Shown piece by piece: positions 53,357 through 62,307 of a DNA stretch of 64,000 bases. Positions within the stretch are counted from its first letter, which is position 1; every line of letters begins with the position of its first letter. The position numbers and the translations under genes were made by a program. Source of the DNA: AV80 sp035536995 (lineage in GTDB: Bacteria > Verrucomicrobiota > Verrucomicrobiia > Chthoniobacterales > UBA10450); assembly GCA_035536995.1 (NCBI GenBank), contig DATLNB010000013.1:1-64000 (forward strand). The letters run 5' to 3'. The notes beneath the pieces are model-generated. The model was given only the letters and a program-made list of their open reading frames with translations, was not told where the DNA came from and ran no database searches.

Positions 53357-54844
53357 TCAGTTCGGCTGCTTTCCCGAGAATTCGGGAGCGCGGCCCGGGA
53401 ATAAACGGGAAAAGACCCTGGCGCTCAGGTAGAGCTTCGATGGATCCTGGTACGGGCGAATGGTAAAGGGCTCGGTAAAGTAGGTGTCCCGCAGTTTCCC
53501 TTCCACTTCCTCGATCTTGTCCTCCTGCACGACCAGGAAATCGGCGTCCAGCTTATCCGGCATGTTGTTGTGCTCGTAGTAGCCGACCTTGGTGAAGTCG
53601 CCCAGCATCCAGGGCAGGGGATAAGTGCTGGTTCGGATGAGATGGCCGACGAGCTGGTAGTAGGTTGGGTTGGCCCTGGCCAGGCGCAGGAGCGGGCCGG
53701 TCAGCTTCCAGACGTCGTTATAAGTCTGGACATAAACGTAAGGCTCGGTGTCGGTGGTGCACCGGAAATAGTTCAGACGGACGCACATCCAGAGCGAAGC
53801 AGCCAGGAGAATGGCGGCCCCGATGCTGACCGCGCGCTGGAACTCCGCGCGGGCCAGCGCCAGCAACGCGCCAAAGGTGAAGATCATCGGCCAGACGATG
53901 CTGATTATGCACCAGGGCGTCTTATATTTCACAATGCTGTAAGCGATGAGTGTTCCTACGCCGTAAATCGCCAGGTATCGGATCGCCAGGTTCCGGAGAA
54001 AGAACTGGCACACAACGCACACGACCGTTCCGACCAGGATCGGTTGTTCGTAGCGCGCGATCAGCATGAGCCAGTACCACCAGTCTTTTTCGTGCCCGGC
54101 GCCTTCGCTCCCGGTTTTGAACCAGGCGGCAAAGGTCTTAAACAGGCCTGCTACGCCGGGCCAGTTCAGGAACGCGCCCGAGTAAAAGAAGATGATGGCA
54201 GCCAGGCCCGCGGCCGCGACCACCAGCAGATCAATCGAAGTCCAGGTTTGCCGCACCCGCTGCGTTTCCTTCATCGGATTGATCTTGTGCGAAACCCAGG
54301 CGACGACGACGGCGATGGCCGCGCACCCAACGTGGATGATATAAGTCTCCTTGGTCAGGATCATCCCGGCCAGGCCCATCCCGGTGCACCAAAGATAATT
54401 GACGGTGCCTTTCTGCCACAGTCCCAGCAGTCCGAGGATGAAAAGCATCGAGAAAAGAAGGAGCCAGACTTCGTGGATCGAGTAGCGGCCGTAGAAGACG
54501 AAACCGGGCGAGACCGCCATGGCGAGCGCTGCCAACCGGCTGACGTTGCGCCCCACGAACGGCTCGAACTTCGTCGTGAGATGGATCGAAAAGATGCTGG
54601 CCAGCACGACCGGCAGCCGGATGGCCCAGACGTTTCGGCCGAACAGGGTCTGGGCCAGAAACAGGATATAAAAGTGAAGCGGCCCGTGGTAGTTCGTCGG
54701 GTCGTAGCGATAGAACCCGTTCTTGACCATCTGATCGACGAACCAGCCGTTGATCCCCTCGTCGAAGTGCGGCGGCTTGATCCCGAGGAGGAACAGGCGG
54801 AGGAAGGCGCCCAGCCCGATAATCAGCCACGGCGTCCAATCCAT
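53357..54844 (-). CDS. TIGR03663-like GT39-type membrane glycosyltransferase
   Basis: 495 residues from ATG 54844; longer starts at 54949 or 54985 would overlap the divergent rfbB start. Features: LGIKPPHFDEGINGWFVDQM (acidic motif in the first outer loop, as in ArnT/PMT enzymes), NYHGPLHFYILFLAQTLFG, about 11 helices, and a soluble C-terminal domain. These match the TIGR03663 family of GT39-like transferases that use polyprenyl-phosphate sugars outside the membrane. An internal fragment of a paralogue persists at 59480-59655. Confidence 0.85.
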   Translation of the reverse strand: MDWTPWLIIGLGAFLRLFLLGIKPPHFDEGINGWFVDQMVKNGFYRYDPTNYHGPLHFYILFLAQTLFGRNVWAIRLPVVLASIFSIHLTTKFEPFVGRNVSRLAALAMAVSPGFVFYGRYSIHEVWLLLFSMLFILGLLGLWQKGTVNYLWCTGMGLAGMILTKETYIIHVGCAAIAVVVAWVSHKINPMKETQRVRQTWTSIDLLVVAAAGLAAIIFFYSGAFLNWPGVAGLFKTFAAWFKTGSEGAGHEKDWWYWLMLIARYEQPILVGTVVCVVCQFFLRNLAIRYLAIYGVGTLIAYSIVKYKTPWCIISIVWPMIFTFGALLALARAEFQRAVSIGAAILLAASLWMCVRLNYFRCTTDTEPYVYVQTYNDVWKLTGPLLRLARANPTYYQLVGHLIRTSTYPLPWMLGDFTKVGYYEHNNMPDKLDADFLVVQEDKIEEVEGKLRDTYFTEPFTIRPYQDPSKLYLSARVFSRLFPGRAPEFSGKQPN

Positions 54845-54941
54845 CGTGCTGGCCCGCCCGAGGAGGGCGTCGATCCGGCTCCCGACCGTTGGCGGAGAAA
54901 CTAGTGGCGCGGCCTCAGCGTCGCTGCTAGTACGCGGATCG

Positions 54942-55931
54942 ATGCGCATCCTGGTAACCGGTGGCTGTGGCTTCATCGGGAGCAACTTTATTCGGTATAT
55001 TCTGCAACATTACAAGCCGGCCTCGGTCAGCAATGTGGATGTGCTGACTTACGCCGGAAACCTCGCGAACCTGGACGGAATCGCCGAGGAACATGGCGAG
55101 CGCTACGAGTTTTTCAAAGGCGATATCGCCAATGCCGACCAGATGGACGCGCTCATGACCGAGCATTCGTTTTTCGCGGTCGTCAATTTCGCGGCTGAAT
55201 CCCACGTTGACCGCAGCATCAACGATCCGCAGAACTTCATTCACACCAACGTCGTCGGCACCAGCATCCTGCTCGATTGCGCCCGGCGCCACGGCGTCAA
55301 ACGCTTCATCCAGATCTCGACGGACGAAGTTTACGGGTCGCTCGGGGAGACTGGGAAATTCACCGAGCAATCGCCGATCGAGCCGAGCTCGCCCTATTCC
55401 GCGAGCAAAGCCGGGGCCGACCTGATCGCGCTCGCCTGCCACAAAACCTTCGGCCAGGAAGTAATCGTGACCCGCTGCTCGAACAATTACGGGCCCTATC
55501 AGTTCCCCGAGAAATTGATCCCGCTCATGATCATCAACGCGATGCGCGACGATAAGCTTCCGGTTTACGGCGACGGCATGAACGTCCGCGACTGGATCCA
55601 CGTCGAGGACCATTGCGCCGGGATTGTGGCGGCGCTTTTCGAAGGTAAACCGGGCGCCGTTTACAATTTTGGGGGCGACAGCGAGATGCCGAACATCGAG
55701 ACTATGAAAGCGATCCTGCGGAAACTCGGCAAACCCGAGAGCCTGATCTCTTACGTGACCGACCGTCTTGGCCACGACCGCCGTTACGCCATCGATTCCT
55801 CGTTTGCTCAGAGCGAGCTGAATTGGAAACCGCTCCACAATTTCCGGGATGGCCTGGATTCAACGATCGATTGGTACGCGGGCAACCGGGCCTGGTGGGA
55901 ACCGCTTCTCGCCCGCACCGGCCGGCATTAA
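54942..55931 (+). CDS. rfbB: dTDP-glucose 4,6-dehydratase
   Basis: 329 residues from ATG 54942; the longer frame upstream overlaps the divergent gene and lacks the fold. Extended SDR: NAD motif GGCGFIGSNFI, FAAESHVDRSI, catalytic ISTDEVYGSLG (Thr/Asp/Glu) and YSASKAGADLIALA (Tyr-x-x-x-Lys), NNYGPYQFPEKLIPLMIINA, and the C-terminal DRLGHDRRYAID. It converts dTDP-glucose to the 4-keto-6-deoxy sugar, the second step of dTDP-rhamnose synthesis, in the cytoplasm. The other rfb genes are not in the window. Confidence 0.95.
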   Translation: MRILVTGGCGFIGSNFIRYILQHYKPASVSNVDVLTYAGNLANLDGIAEEHGERYEFFKGDIANADQMDALMTEHSFFAVVNFAAESHVDRSINDPQNFIHTNVVGTSILLDCARRHGVKRFIQISTDEVYGSLGETGKFTEQSPIEPSSPYSASKAGADLIALACHKTFGQEVIVTRCSNNYGPYQFPEKLIPLMIINAMRDDKLPVYGDGMNVRDWIHVEDHCAGIVAALFEGKPGAVYNFGGDSEMPNIETMKAILRKLGKPESLISYVTDRLGHDRRYAIDSSFAQSELNWKPLHNFRDGLDSTIDWYAGNRAWWEPLLARTGRH

Positions 55932-55942
55932 ACAATCAAGGA

Positions 55943-55975
55943 GCGGCGATTTTCAAATCGCCGCCTGTTTTCGTT
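55943..55975 (+). terminator. hairpin with T-rich tail after rfbB
   Basis: A perfect 10-bp stem GCGGCGATTT/AAATCGCCGC (55943-55952 with 55955-55964) is followed by CTGTTTTCGTTTTC. It is placed 12 bases after the rfbB stop, as expected for an intrinsic terminator. Confidence 0.55.
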
Positions 55976-56102
55976 TTCATCTTCCTCATTTGCGCCTGGT
56001 CGGTCGCATCGGGAAATCCCAAATCCCAAAACCCAAATCCCAGGTAAATTCCAAATTCTAAGGAGCAAAAGGGAGCGCGCTCGGCTGGACGCTCGCTGAT
56101 TC

Positions 56103-56150
56103 AATCCAAGGAGCGGCGATTTCCAAATCGCCGTCAGCCCTCCTTTTTCC
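56103..56150. repeat. second copy of the rfbB-downstream hairpin element
   Basis: CAATCCAAGGAGCGGCGATT and the complementary right arm (56113-56122 with 56125-56134) repeat the element at 55933-55965 with one or two changes, again followed by a T-rich stretch (56141-56150). The rest of the 353-bp gap 55932-56284 shows no gene. Confidence 0.6.
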
Positions 56151-56284
56151 TTCCCGCCTTTGCGTGAGGTGCTCGATCAGGAACAGCTTGCGATCGAGAA
56201 GCTGGGCTGTTTACCATCGCGACTGGTCTGCGGGCCGGGCCCCTGGGTGGGCCGTAGATAATGTTGTTATCTTAGGAGTTACTT

Positions 56285-56668
56285 ATGCGTTCCATTCTTC
56301 TTTCCGTAGCTCTGCTCTTTGTCGCGGCTTCGAATCTGCATGCCACCGAAGCCCTGATCTTCGACGAGGGGGGCTACAACCTCTACATCCTGGTTGGGTC
56401 GCTGGATAAACCAGTCATTGCCCAGGTTCGCTATACCCCGCCCGGAGCCACGGAGTGGATCCATGTCCCTCGCGAGCAGCTAAAAATCGAGAAGTTCGAC
56501 ATGGGCAAGCAGGTCTTATTGATGCGCTTCTCGAACAAGGAGAAAAAGCCGGATTTGCCGCCTTCATTCACCCTTTCGGTCAAAAAGAAGAAGGCCGTCC
56601 TCTCAATCAACGGCAAACAAATCAAGAGCTCGTTCGATTGGCTCGATGAAGTAGGAACTGAGAAGTAG
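56285..56668 (+). CDS. small secreted hypothetical protein
   Basis: 127 residues with a signal peptide (MRSILLSVALLFVAASNLHA) and a beta-rich mature part (GGYNLYILVGSLDKPVIAQV, FDMGKQVLLMRFSNKEKKPD). I recognise no family. A terminator follows directly. A Shine-Dalgarno-like TAGGAG lies nine bases before the ATG. Confidence 0.65.
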   Translation: MRSILLSVALLFVAASNLHATEALIFDEGGYNLYILVGSLDKPVIAQVRYTPPGATEWIHVPREQLKIEKFDMGKQVLLMRFSNKEKKPDLPPSFTLSVKKKKAVLSINGKQIKSSFDWLDEVGTEK

Positions 56669-56680
56669 GAAACTTTTCTA

Positions 56681-56720
56681 CAGATTTGGGGCAAAGCAAG
56701 TGTCCCCAATCTGTTTTTCT
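56681..56720 (+). terminator. intrinsic terminator
   Basis: Stem CAGATTTGGGG (56681-56691) with CCCCAATCTG (56704-56713), one bulged T, 12-base loop, then TTTTTCTCG. It sits 12 bp after the stop of the small secreted protein. Confidence 0.75.
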
Positions 56721-56755
56721 CGATTTGTGCGCCGACCGGTGTTAATAAGGTTGCC

Positions 56756-59047
56756 GTGAAACCCTGCCAGAACCCGCATCTCAATCCACCACGGAGGCAT
56801 AGTCGGAATTGCTTGTCCCGGGCCCTGGGCTGCGTTGCGTCGATTTTTGTTGCCGGCGCGCTTTTGGCCGCATCTGCGACCGGTGCGACCTTTACCGTAA
56901 CGAATACGAATGAATCAGGAGCTGGGTCCCTGCGCGAGGCTGTGAAAGCCGCCAACACGGCCGCCGGAGACGATACGATCGTCTTTGCACTGGATGGGAC
57001 CCCCGAACCCACCATCCAGCTGGCTGGCATCGGGTTTTCGGTTGTCACCAACATTACTATCCTGAACGATCGTCCGGGGGACGTGCCCGTGACCGTCCGG
57101 GTTAATGTGGAACCGAGCTTCCTTTATCCAGCCTTCGACGTGACTTCCTCCGGGCGTCTGGTGATGTCCGGACTAATCATAACGGGACCGCCACCGGGCC
57201 GCCTAAACCAGTCCAGCGGGATCCGTAATTTACGCGGTTACCTCGCCCTCCGTAATTGCACCCTCATCGGCAACAATGGCACGCAGGGCGGCGGTGTTTA
57301 CAACACTGGGCAGGCAATCCTGACCAATTGCTTGATCACCAAGAACCGAGCTGCGTTAGAGGGCGGCGGTCTCTACAACAACGGGGGCCGAATGACCGTG
57401 CAGCACTGTGTGATCAGCGATAATACGGCCGTTTGGTCTGGCGGCGGAATCTACAACGCAGGCTTGGGTTACCTTTCGTTGATCGACTCGATCGTGAGCG
57501 ATAATACCACCACCGATTCATTCGCAAATACGCAGGGGGGCGCCGGTCTTTTGAATGGGGCCCTGGCTGGTTTGAGCAACTGTACCTTCAGCAATAATCG
57601 TGTTGACGCATGGGGCGGTGGCGCGATCTACACTATCGGCAGCCTTACGGCCGACAAATGCACCTTCGTAAATAACAAAGGTCAATTCGGGGGTGCGATT
57701 TGGGATAACGGTTCGACGACGCGGCCCTCCGTGCTGAGTAACTGCACTTTTAGCGGCAACACGGTCACTGACGGTGGCCCTGCCGTTTACGCCAATTACC
57801 AATACGTCACTACTGGCAAAGCGAAGCTAACGATCAATAACTGTACGTTCAGCGAGAATTTTGTCATTGGCCGTGAAGGCCAGCCAACATCAATCGGCAG
57901 CGCCATCCTCGCGGCGGGCGCAAACACAAAGGTTGAAGTCAGTAACACTGTGTTCCGGAAACTCGGCAGTAGTAGCAACCTTTACCCTCCCGCCGGAGGA
58001 GGAATCATTTCGCGCGGACACAACCTCACTGACGATCCTGCCGGGGGCGACGGAGGGACCGGTCCCGGCGGAATTCTGAATGCGCCCGGGGACATTCGAA
58101 ACACCGACCCCCTCCTCGCCCCCCTGGCCGACAACGGCGGGGCCACTATGACGCATGCTCTCTCACCCGGGAGCCCGGCGATTGATGCCGGGGATATCGC
58201 CGCTGCAACACCGCGCGACCAGCGAGGCAATGGACGACAGAGTAACAGTGACATCGGTTCGTACGAATTTGGTGGCGCCCCATCGGCGACACGTTTGGCT
58301 AACATTTCCACTCGGGCCAAATGTTTGACCGGTGAGAATGCGATGATCGCCGGTTTTATCATCACCGGACAGGAGGATAAAAAGGTTTTAGTCCGTGCAA
58401 TTGGGCCTTCCCTTCCGGGCTCAACCCACCTCAACAATCCCATTTTGGAATTGCATGATGCGTCGGGTGCGGGAATCGCGCTCAATGACGATTGGAACGA
58501 CGCCTCCAATCGCCAGGACATAATTGCGAGTAGCATCGCTCCCACTCACAATCTCGAGTCCGCCATTCTGATTACTTTAGCGCCCGGCGCCTACACGGCA
58601 GTCGTGCGTGGCGCTAATAACACCAGCGGAATCGCATTGGCCGAAGTCTATGACCTGGACCCCCGCGCGAACTCCCGCATCGCGAATATCTCGACGCGCA
58701 GTTTCGTGCAAACTGGCGACAATGTCATGATCGGTGGCTTCATCATCGCGGGGCCTGAAGCCCAGACCGTCGCCGTTCGCGCCATGGGACCATCTTTACC
58801 CGTTGAGCGAGTAGTGCCCGATCCAGGGCTTGAGCTACGCGACGTCAATGGAATCCTCCTGGGAGCGATCAACGGTTGGCTTCATTCGGAGTACGAAGGC
58901 AAAATCGTGGCAGCCGGCCTCGCGCCGCTGAGCGACGCGGAATCGGTTCTCATTACGACCCTGGCTCCCGGTCAGTACACAGCCATCGTCAAGGATTACT
59001 ACGCGAGAAGCGGGGTGGGACTTGTAGAAATGTATGCCTTGGATTAG
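56756..59047 (+). CDS. secreted beta-helix protein with choice-of-anchor Q region and two NISTR domains
   Basis: 763 residues, GTG start (no closer ATG before the signal helix SIFVAGALLAASATGATFTV). A beta-helix opens ATFTVTNTNESGAGSLREAV and has regular GGGVYNTGQ-, LTNCLITKN- and LSNCTFSNNR-type coils to about residue 420. The anchor-Q segment LADNGGATMTHALSPGSPAI follows, then NISTR domains opening NISTRAKCLTGENAMIAGF and NISTRSFVQTGDNVMIGGF, ending GVGLVEMYALD. Secreted, probably adhesive or matrix-associated. Same build as the gene at 25130 but with the NISTR pair added. Confidence 0.85.
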   Translation: MKPCQNPHLNPPRRHSRNCLSRALGCVASIFVAGALLAASATGATFTVTNTNESGAGSLREAVKAANTAAGDDTIVFALDGTPEPTIQLAGIGFSVVTNITILNDRPGDVPVTVRVNVEPSFLYPAFDVTSSGRLVMSGLIITGPPPGRLNQSSGIRNLRGYLALRNCTLIGNNGTQGGGVYNTGQAILTNCLITKNRAALEGGGLYNNGGRMTVQHCVISDNTAVWSGGGIYNAGLGYLSLIDSIVSDNTTTDSFANTQGGAGLLNGALAGLSNCTFSNNRVDAWGGGAIYTIGSLTADKCTFVNNKGQFGGAIWDNGSTTRPSVLSNCTFSGNTVTDGGPAVYANYQYVTTGKAKLTINNCTFSENFVIGREGQPTSIGSAILAAGANTKVEVSNTVFRKLGSSSNLYPPAGGGIISRGHNLTDDPAGGDGGTGPGGILNAPGDIRNTDPLLAPLADNGGATMTHALSPGSPAIDAGDIAAATPRDQRGNGRQSNSDIGSYEFGGAPSATRLANISTRAKCLTGENAMIAGFIITGQEDKKVLVRAIGPSLPGSTHLNNPILELHDASGAGIALNDDWNDASNRQDIIASSIAPTHNLESAILITLAPGAYTAVVRGANNTSGIALAEVYDLDPRANSRIANISTRSFVQTGDNVMIGGFIIAGPEAQTVAVRAMGPSLPVERVVPDPGLELRDVNGILLGAINGWLHSEYEGKIVAAGLAPLSDAESVLITTLAPGQYTAIVKDYYARSGVGLVEMYALD

Positions 59048-59403
59048 CGCACGACTTAACGCTGCAAGTGCATGTCGCGCTCGTCCTACTCTCCTTTCGG
59101 AATGTCTTGGTCTCATCGGAGGGACCCGGCGCAACTTCGTTTCTTATTAACGCCGATGCGACGACGGCCGTCCCTCGTGGGCTGCCGAGGAAGGAAAGGA
59201 CGGAAGCCCTCGTGACAGAACAACGTGACGCGCGCTTCGCCTGACTAGCGGAACCAAATCGAAGTTACTCCGCTACAGTAAGCGGATGATCGTGCTGATC
59301 TCAGGCGACGACTCCAGCTTCCGGTTGCCGTACTGTAGTCCTCGATACGCAATGCCCCGTCGGTCAATAAACGCCCCAAGGAGCCGTGGTGGGATGGGGA
59401 GAA
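59048..59403. other. non-coding stretch without recognisable gene
   Basis: About 355 bp after the beta-helix gene with no convincing frame on either strand. Given the gene fragments that follow at 59404-59702 it may be further decayed coding sequence, but I could not match it to anything in the window. Confidence 0.5.
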
Positions 59404-59702
59404 ACCTCTACAGACTTTGGCCGAAGTTGCTCGAGGGGACACAGAGTTTGGCTTCCGCTAGAAACATGGTTGGGCCCAGTTCCTGGAATGCGCCTGAGTA
59501 AAAAAGATGATTGCGGCGAACCCAGCGGCCGGCGGCGACGCGAAGATCGATGTACGTCCAGGTTCGGCGCACCCGCCGTGGCTCCTGCGTCAGATTGACC
59601 ATTTTATGGGAGACCCGGGCAACGGCCATAGCGATCGCGACGCATCCGACAGGGTTGATGTATGTTTGGCGGAACCACTTGGAGCGCACCGGCCGGCACT
59701 AG
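59404..59702 (-). pseudogene. mosaic of three gene fragments (regulator tail, TIGR03663 middle, rfbB tail)
   Basis: Minus strand: the frame reads QTYINPVGCVAIAMAVARVS and RVRRTWTYIDL...LFYSGAF, clearly like TIGR03663 protein residues from ETYIIHVGCAAIAVVVAWVS to FFYSGAF. It then passes straight into AFQELGPTMF and EAKLCVPSSNFGQSL, which matches the C-terminus of the regulator at 62304 (EAKLCVPLSDFAQSL). Plus strand: the other end, about 59657-59702, reads ERTGRH then stop, matching the rfbB end LARTGRH. The region is a decayed copy of three genes whose relatives are all nearby, with large internal deletions. Confidence 0.75.
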
Positions 59703-59803
59703 TAGGGCTCGGCGGCAGGTGAATGGCGGGTTGGCGGGGCGGCGAAAAGGGTTGCGGTGGACCTGTTTTGAGCGTAAAAATCCAGCCCGCAAGCGTTCTC
59801 TCT

Positions 59804-62275
59804 ATGACACAATTCCCCCGAACCCTCCTGGCTGCAGTTGTCTTTCTTGGTTGCCAATTCTTCGCCTCGCAGATGGGGCAAGCTCAGTCGGTCGCAAGAG
59901 ATCAACCAGGCAGTTTCGCTATAGAAGGTGCCGCGTGCATCTCGAATCCGGTTGTCACAACCAATGCCGACAGCGGCCCAGGCTCGTTGCGCCAGGCGAT
60001 CGCCGATGCGTGCCCGGACAGCACGATCACGTTCGACATGGCTACCGTCGTCAGTCCCATCGTGATCAGCAGCACGATCTCGATAAACAACAGCGTCACG
60101 ATCAATGGACCGGGGGCTAGTCAACTGTCGATCAAGGGGACTAACTCTAGCGATCACTCTACCGGTCTTTTGCGGTTGTCTGTCGCTACTCCCGGAACGG
60201 TCACGATATCCAGTTTAACGTTTGCTGACTCAACCACGAACGGGGGAGTTATACAGCACGGCGGCAGTGGAACGCTGACCGTTAGCGATTGTGTTATCAG
60301 CAATAATATGTCGACTACCGCCAGTGGCGGAGGGATTTCCAATAATCAGTCCGGTACCCTAAACATCATGCGAAGTGCCCTGATTGGTAACCAGGCCTCG
60401 TTTTGCGGTGGTGCAGTGGCTAACTCCACCAGCGGGATCCTAAATGTCACCGATTGCTCGTTGAGCAATAACAAGCAAGTCGGTACTCTTACCTTCTTCA
60501 ATTCAGGCGGGGCGGCTGTTTGCGCGTTTGGGACAGTTAACATCAAGAACACGACTATTAGCGGTAATACCGCGATGGCGTCGACGAGTCTGGGGGGCGC
60601 AATCTCGAGCTCCGGCACGTTAAGTGTAAGCAACAGTACTGTAACCAATAATACTGGCGGTTCAGGTGGCGGTATCGGTGTCCGTTCAGGATCGGCTCAG
60701 ATGAGCAATACCATCGTTGCACTGAACCACGCGAGCAGTAATCCGGATTTGTCGGGCACATTTACCGCGACCTACTGCTTTATCGGGGATTCGACGGGAG
60801 CGACGATTAACGGTGGAACCGGAAATCTCAGCGGTGATCCGAAGCTGCGCGCGCTCGCGAATAATGGTGGCCCGACCCAGACACATCTGCTCTTGCCGGA
60901 CAGCCCGGCCATAGATGCGGGCGATCCAAATTTTTCCGCGCCGCCTTCGACCGACCAGCGGAACTTCCCCCGCGTAACCGGACCGCGCATTGACATGGGA
61001 GCGGTCGAAGTGAGCTATAGTTTAACCCCGTCTGCGGGGACACCGCAGAGCGCGACAGTAAACACGACGTTCGCCACGAACCTGCAAGCTTCCGTCACCG
61101 AGTCGGGGTACGCGGTCAGCGGCATCGCGGTGACTTTTACTCCGCCCGGAGCCGGCGCGAGCGGCACCTTCGATGGAGGAAACCCGGCGATTGCGACAAC
61201 TTCCGCAACCGGCATCGCGACCGCACCGAATTTCACAGCGAACGGGGTGGCAGGAAGCTACGACGTGGTCGCGACGGCGACTGGCGTACCAACATCGGCG
61301 CACTTTGCTCTGACTAACTTGCCGGCCCCTTCACCTACTCCTACGCCGACCCCGACACCTACGCCTACGCCGAGCCCGACTCCCTCAGCGACCCCCGGCG
61401 CAAGCCCAACACCCACGGCGACACCTACACCCACACCTGCAGCTACGCCAACGCCAACTCCCAGCGCCAGTCCGGGCCTGGCAGTTAACGTTGCGACCCG
61501 CCTCCCGGTGGGCACCGGCGATAACATCCTGATCGAGGGATTCATTGTCCAGGGACCCGCTGGCTCGGTGAAGAAGATTATTGTCCGCGCAATTGGGCCA
61601 TCGCTCCTTGCTCTTGCGGTCCCCGACGCCCTGGAGAATCCAACCCTGGAAGTTCGCGATGCCAGCGGGCTTACGGTGGCGACCAACAACAACTGGAAAG
61701 AGACCGAAATCGGCGGCCTCATAACGAGCGATCAATCCGGCGAGATCATGGCCAGCGGTGTGGCGCCGGGGAACGATCTCGAATCGGCCATCATCGCCAA
61801 TCTGTTGCCGGGGGGTTACACCGCCCAGGTGCGCGGGGTCGCGAACACGACCGGGACGGGCCTGGTGGACGCTTACGACCTGAGTACGGGTTCAGAGGCG
61901 CGATTGGCCAACATCGCTACGCGAGGTTTGATTCAACCGGGCGATAAGCTGATGATCGCCGGTTTCATTATTCAGAACGGTCCAGCCCGAATGGTGGTCC
62001 GGGCCATTGGTCCGTCGCTAAGCGGCCTTGGAGTCAACAACGCGCTTCCGGATACGACGTTGCAACTGCGAGACCAGAACGGCGCGATCGTGCGGGAGAA
62101 TGATAACTGGATGAGCCACCAAAAGACTGAGCTGGAAGCGACGGGGCTGCAACCGAGCAACGACTTGGAAGCTGCCCTGGTCGAGACAGTGCAGCCAGGA
62201 TCTTATACGGCCCAGGTCCGCGGGAAGCCGGAGAGTACCGGGACCGGTGTAGTCGAGATCTATTTCCTGCACTAA
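59804..62275 (+). CDS. secreted beta-helix protein with Ig-like domain, Pro/Thr linker and two NISTR domains
   Basis: 823 residues from ATG 59804, chosen because it opens into a signal peptide (MTQFPRTLLAAVVFLGCQFF). Domain order: beta-helix (about 45-330) with VTTNADSGPGSLRQAIADAC; anchor-Q end LANNGGPTQTHLLLPDSPAI and FPRVTGPRIDMGAVEVS; an Ig/invasin-like domain (about 405-510: SGYAVSGIAVTFTPPGAGAS); a Pro/Thr/Ser linker of about 55 residues; and two NISTR domains (NVATRLPVGTGDNILIEGF; NIATRGLIQPGDKLMIAGF) ending TGVVEIYFLH. The linker suggests an extended stalk displaying the helix and Ig domains outside the cell. Confidence 0.86.
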   Translation: MTQFPRTLLAAVVFLGCQFFASQMGQAQSVARDQPGSFAIEGAACISNPVVTTNADSGPGSLRQAIADACPDSTITFDMATVVSPIVISSTISINNSVTINGPGASQLSIKGTNSSDHSTGLLRLSVATPGTVTISSLTFADSTTNGGVIQHGGSGTLTVSDCVISNNMSTTASGGGISNNQSGTLNIMRSALIGNQASFCGGAVANSTSGILNVTDCSLSNNKQVGTLTFFNSGGAAVCAFGTVNIKNTTISGNTAMASTSLGGAISSSGTLSVSNSTVTNNTGGSGGGIGVRSGSAQMSNTIVALNHASSNPDLSGTFTATYCFIGDSTGATINGGTGNLSGDPKLRALANNGGPTQTHLLLPDSPAIDAGDPNFSAPPSTDQRNFPRVTGPRIDMGAVEVSYSLTPSAGTPQSATVNTTFATNLQASVTESGYAVSGIAVTFTPPGAGASGTFDGGNPAIATTSATGIATAPNFTANGVAGSYDVVATATGVPTSAHFALTNLPAPSPTPTPTPTPTPTPSPTPSATPGASPTPTATPTPTPAATPTPTPSASPGLAVNVATRLPVGTGDNILIEGFIVQGPAGSVKKIIVRAIGPSLLALAVPDALENPTLEVRDASGLTVATNNNWKETEIGGLITSDQSGEIMASGVAPGNDLESAIIANLLPGGYTAQVRGVANTTGTGLVDAYDLSTGSEARLANIATRGLIQPGDKLMIAGFIIQNGPARMVVRAIGPSLSGLGVNNALPDTTLQLRDQNGAIVRENDNWMSHQKTELEATGLQPSNDLEAALVETVQPGSYTAQVRGKPESTGTGVVEIYFLH

Positions 62276-62288
62276 AGCGCTACTGGAA

Positions 62289-62307
62289 GTAGGAAGTAGC
62301 TTCCTAC
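62289..62307. terminator. short palindrome between convergent genes
   Basis: GTAGGAAG (62289-62296) and CTTCCTAC (62300-62307) form an 8-bp stem with a 3-base loop. The right arm overlaps the stop codon of the convergent regulator. There is no long T tract, so it is only a possible bidirectional terminator. Confidence 0.4.

Noticed and set aside
53570..54904. 444-codon plus-strand frame antisense to the TIGR03663-like gene
   Set aside because: Hydrophilic, biased composition opposite a membrane protein; typical antisense shadow.
61324..61475. Short tandem repeat resembling a CRISPR or minisatellite
   Set aside because: It encodes an in-frame Pro/Thr/Ser linker inside the large secreted protein; no spacers and no cas genes.
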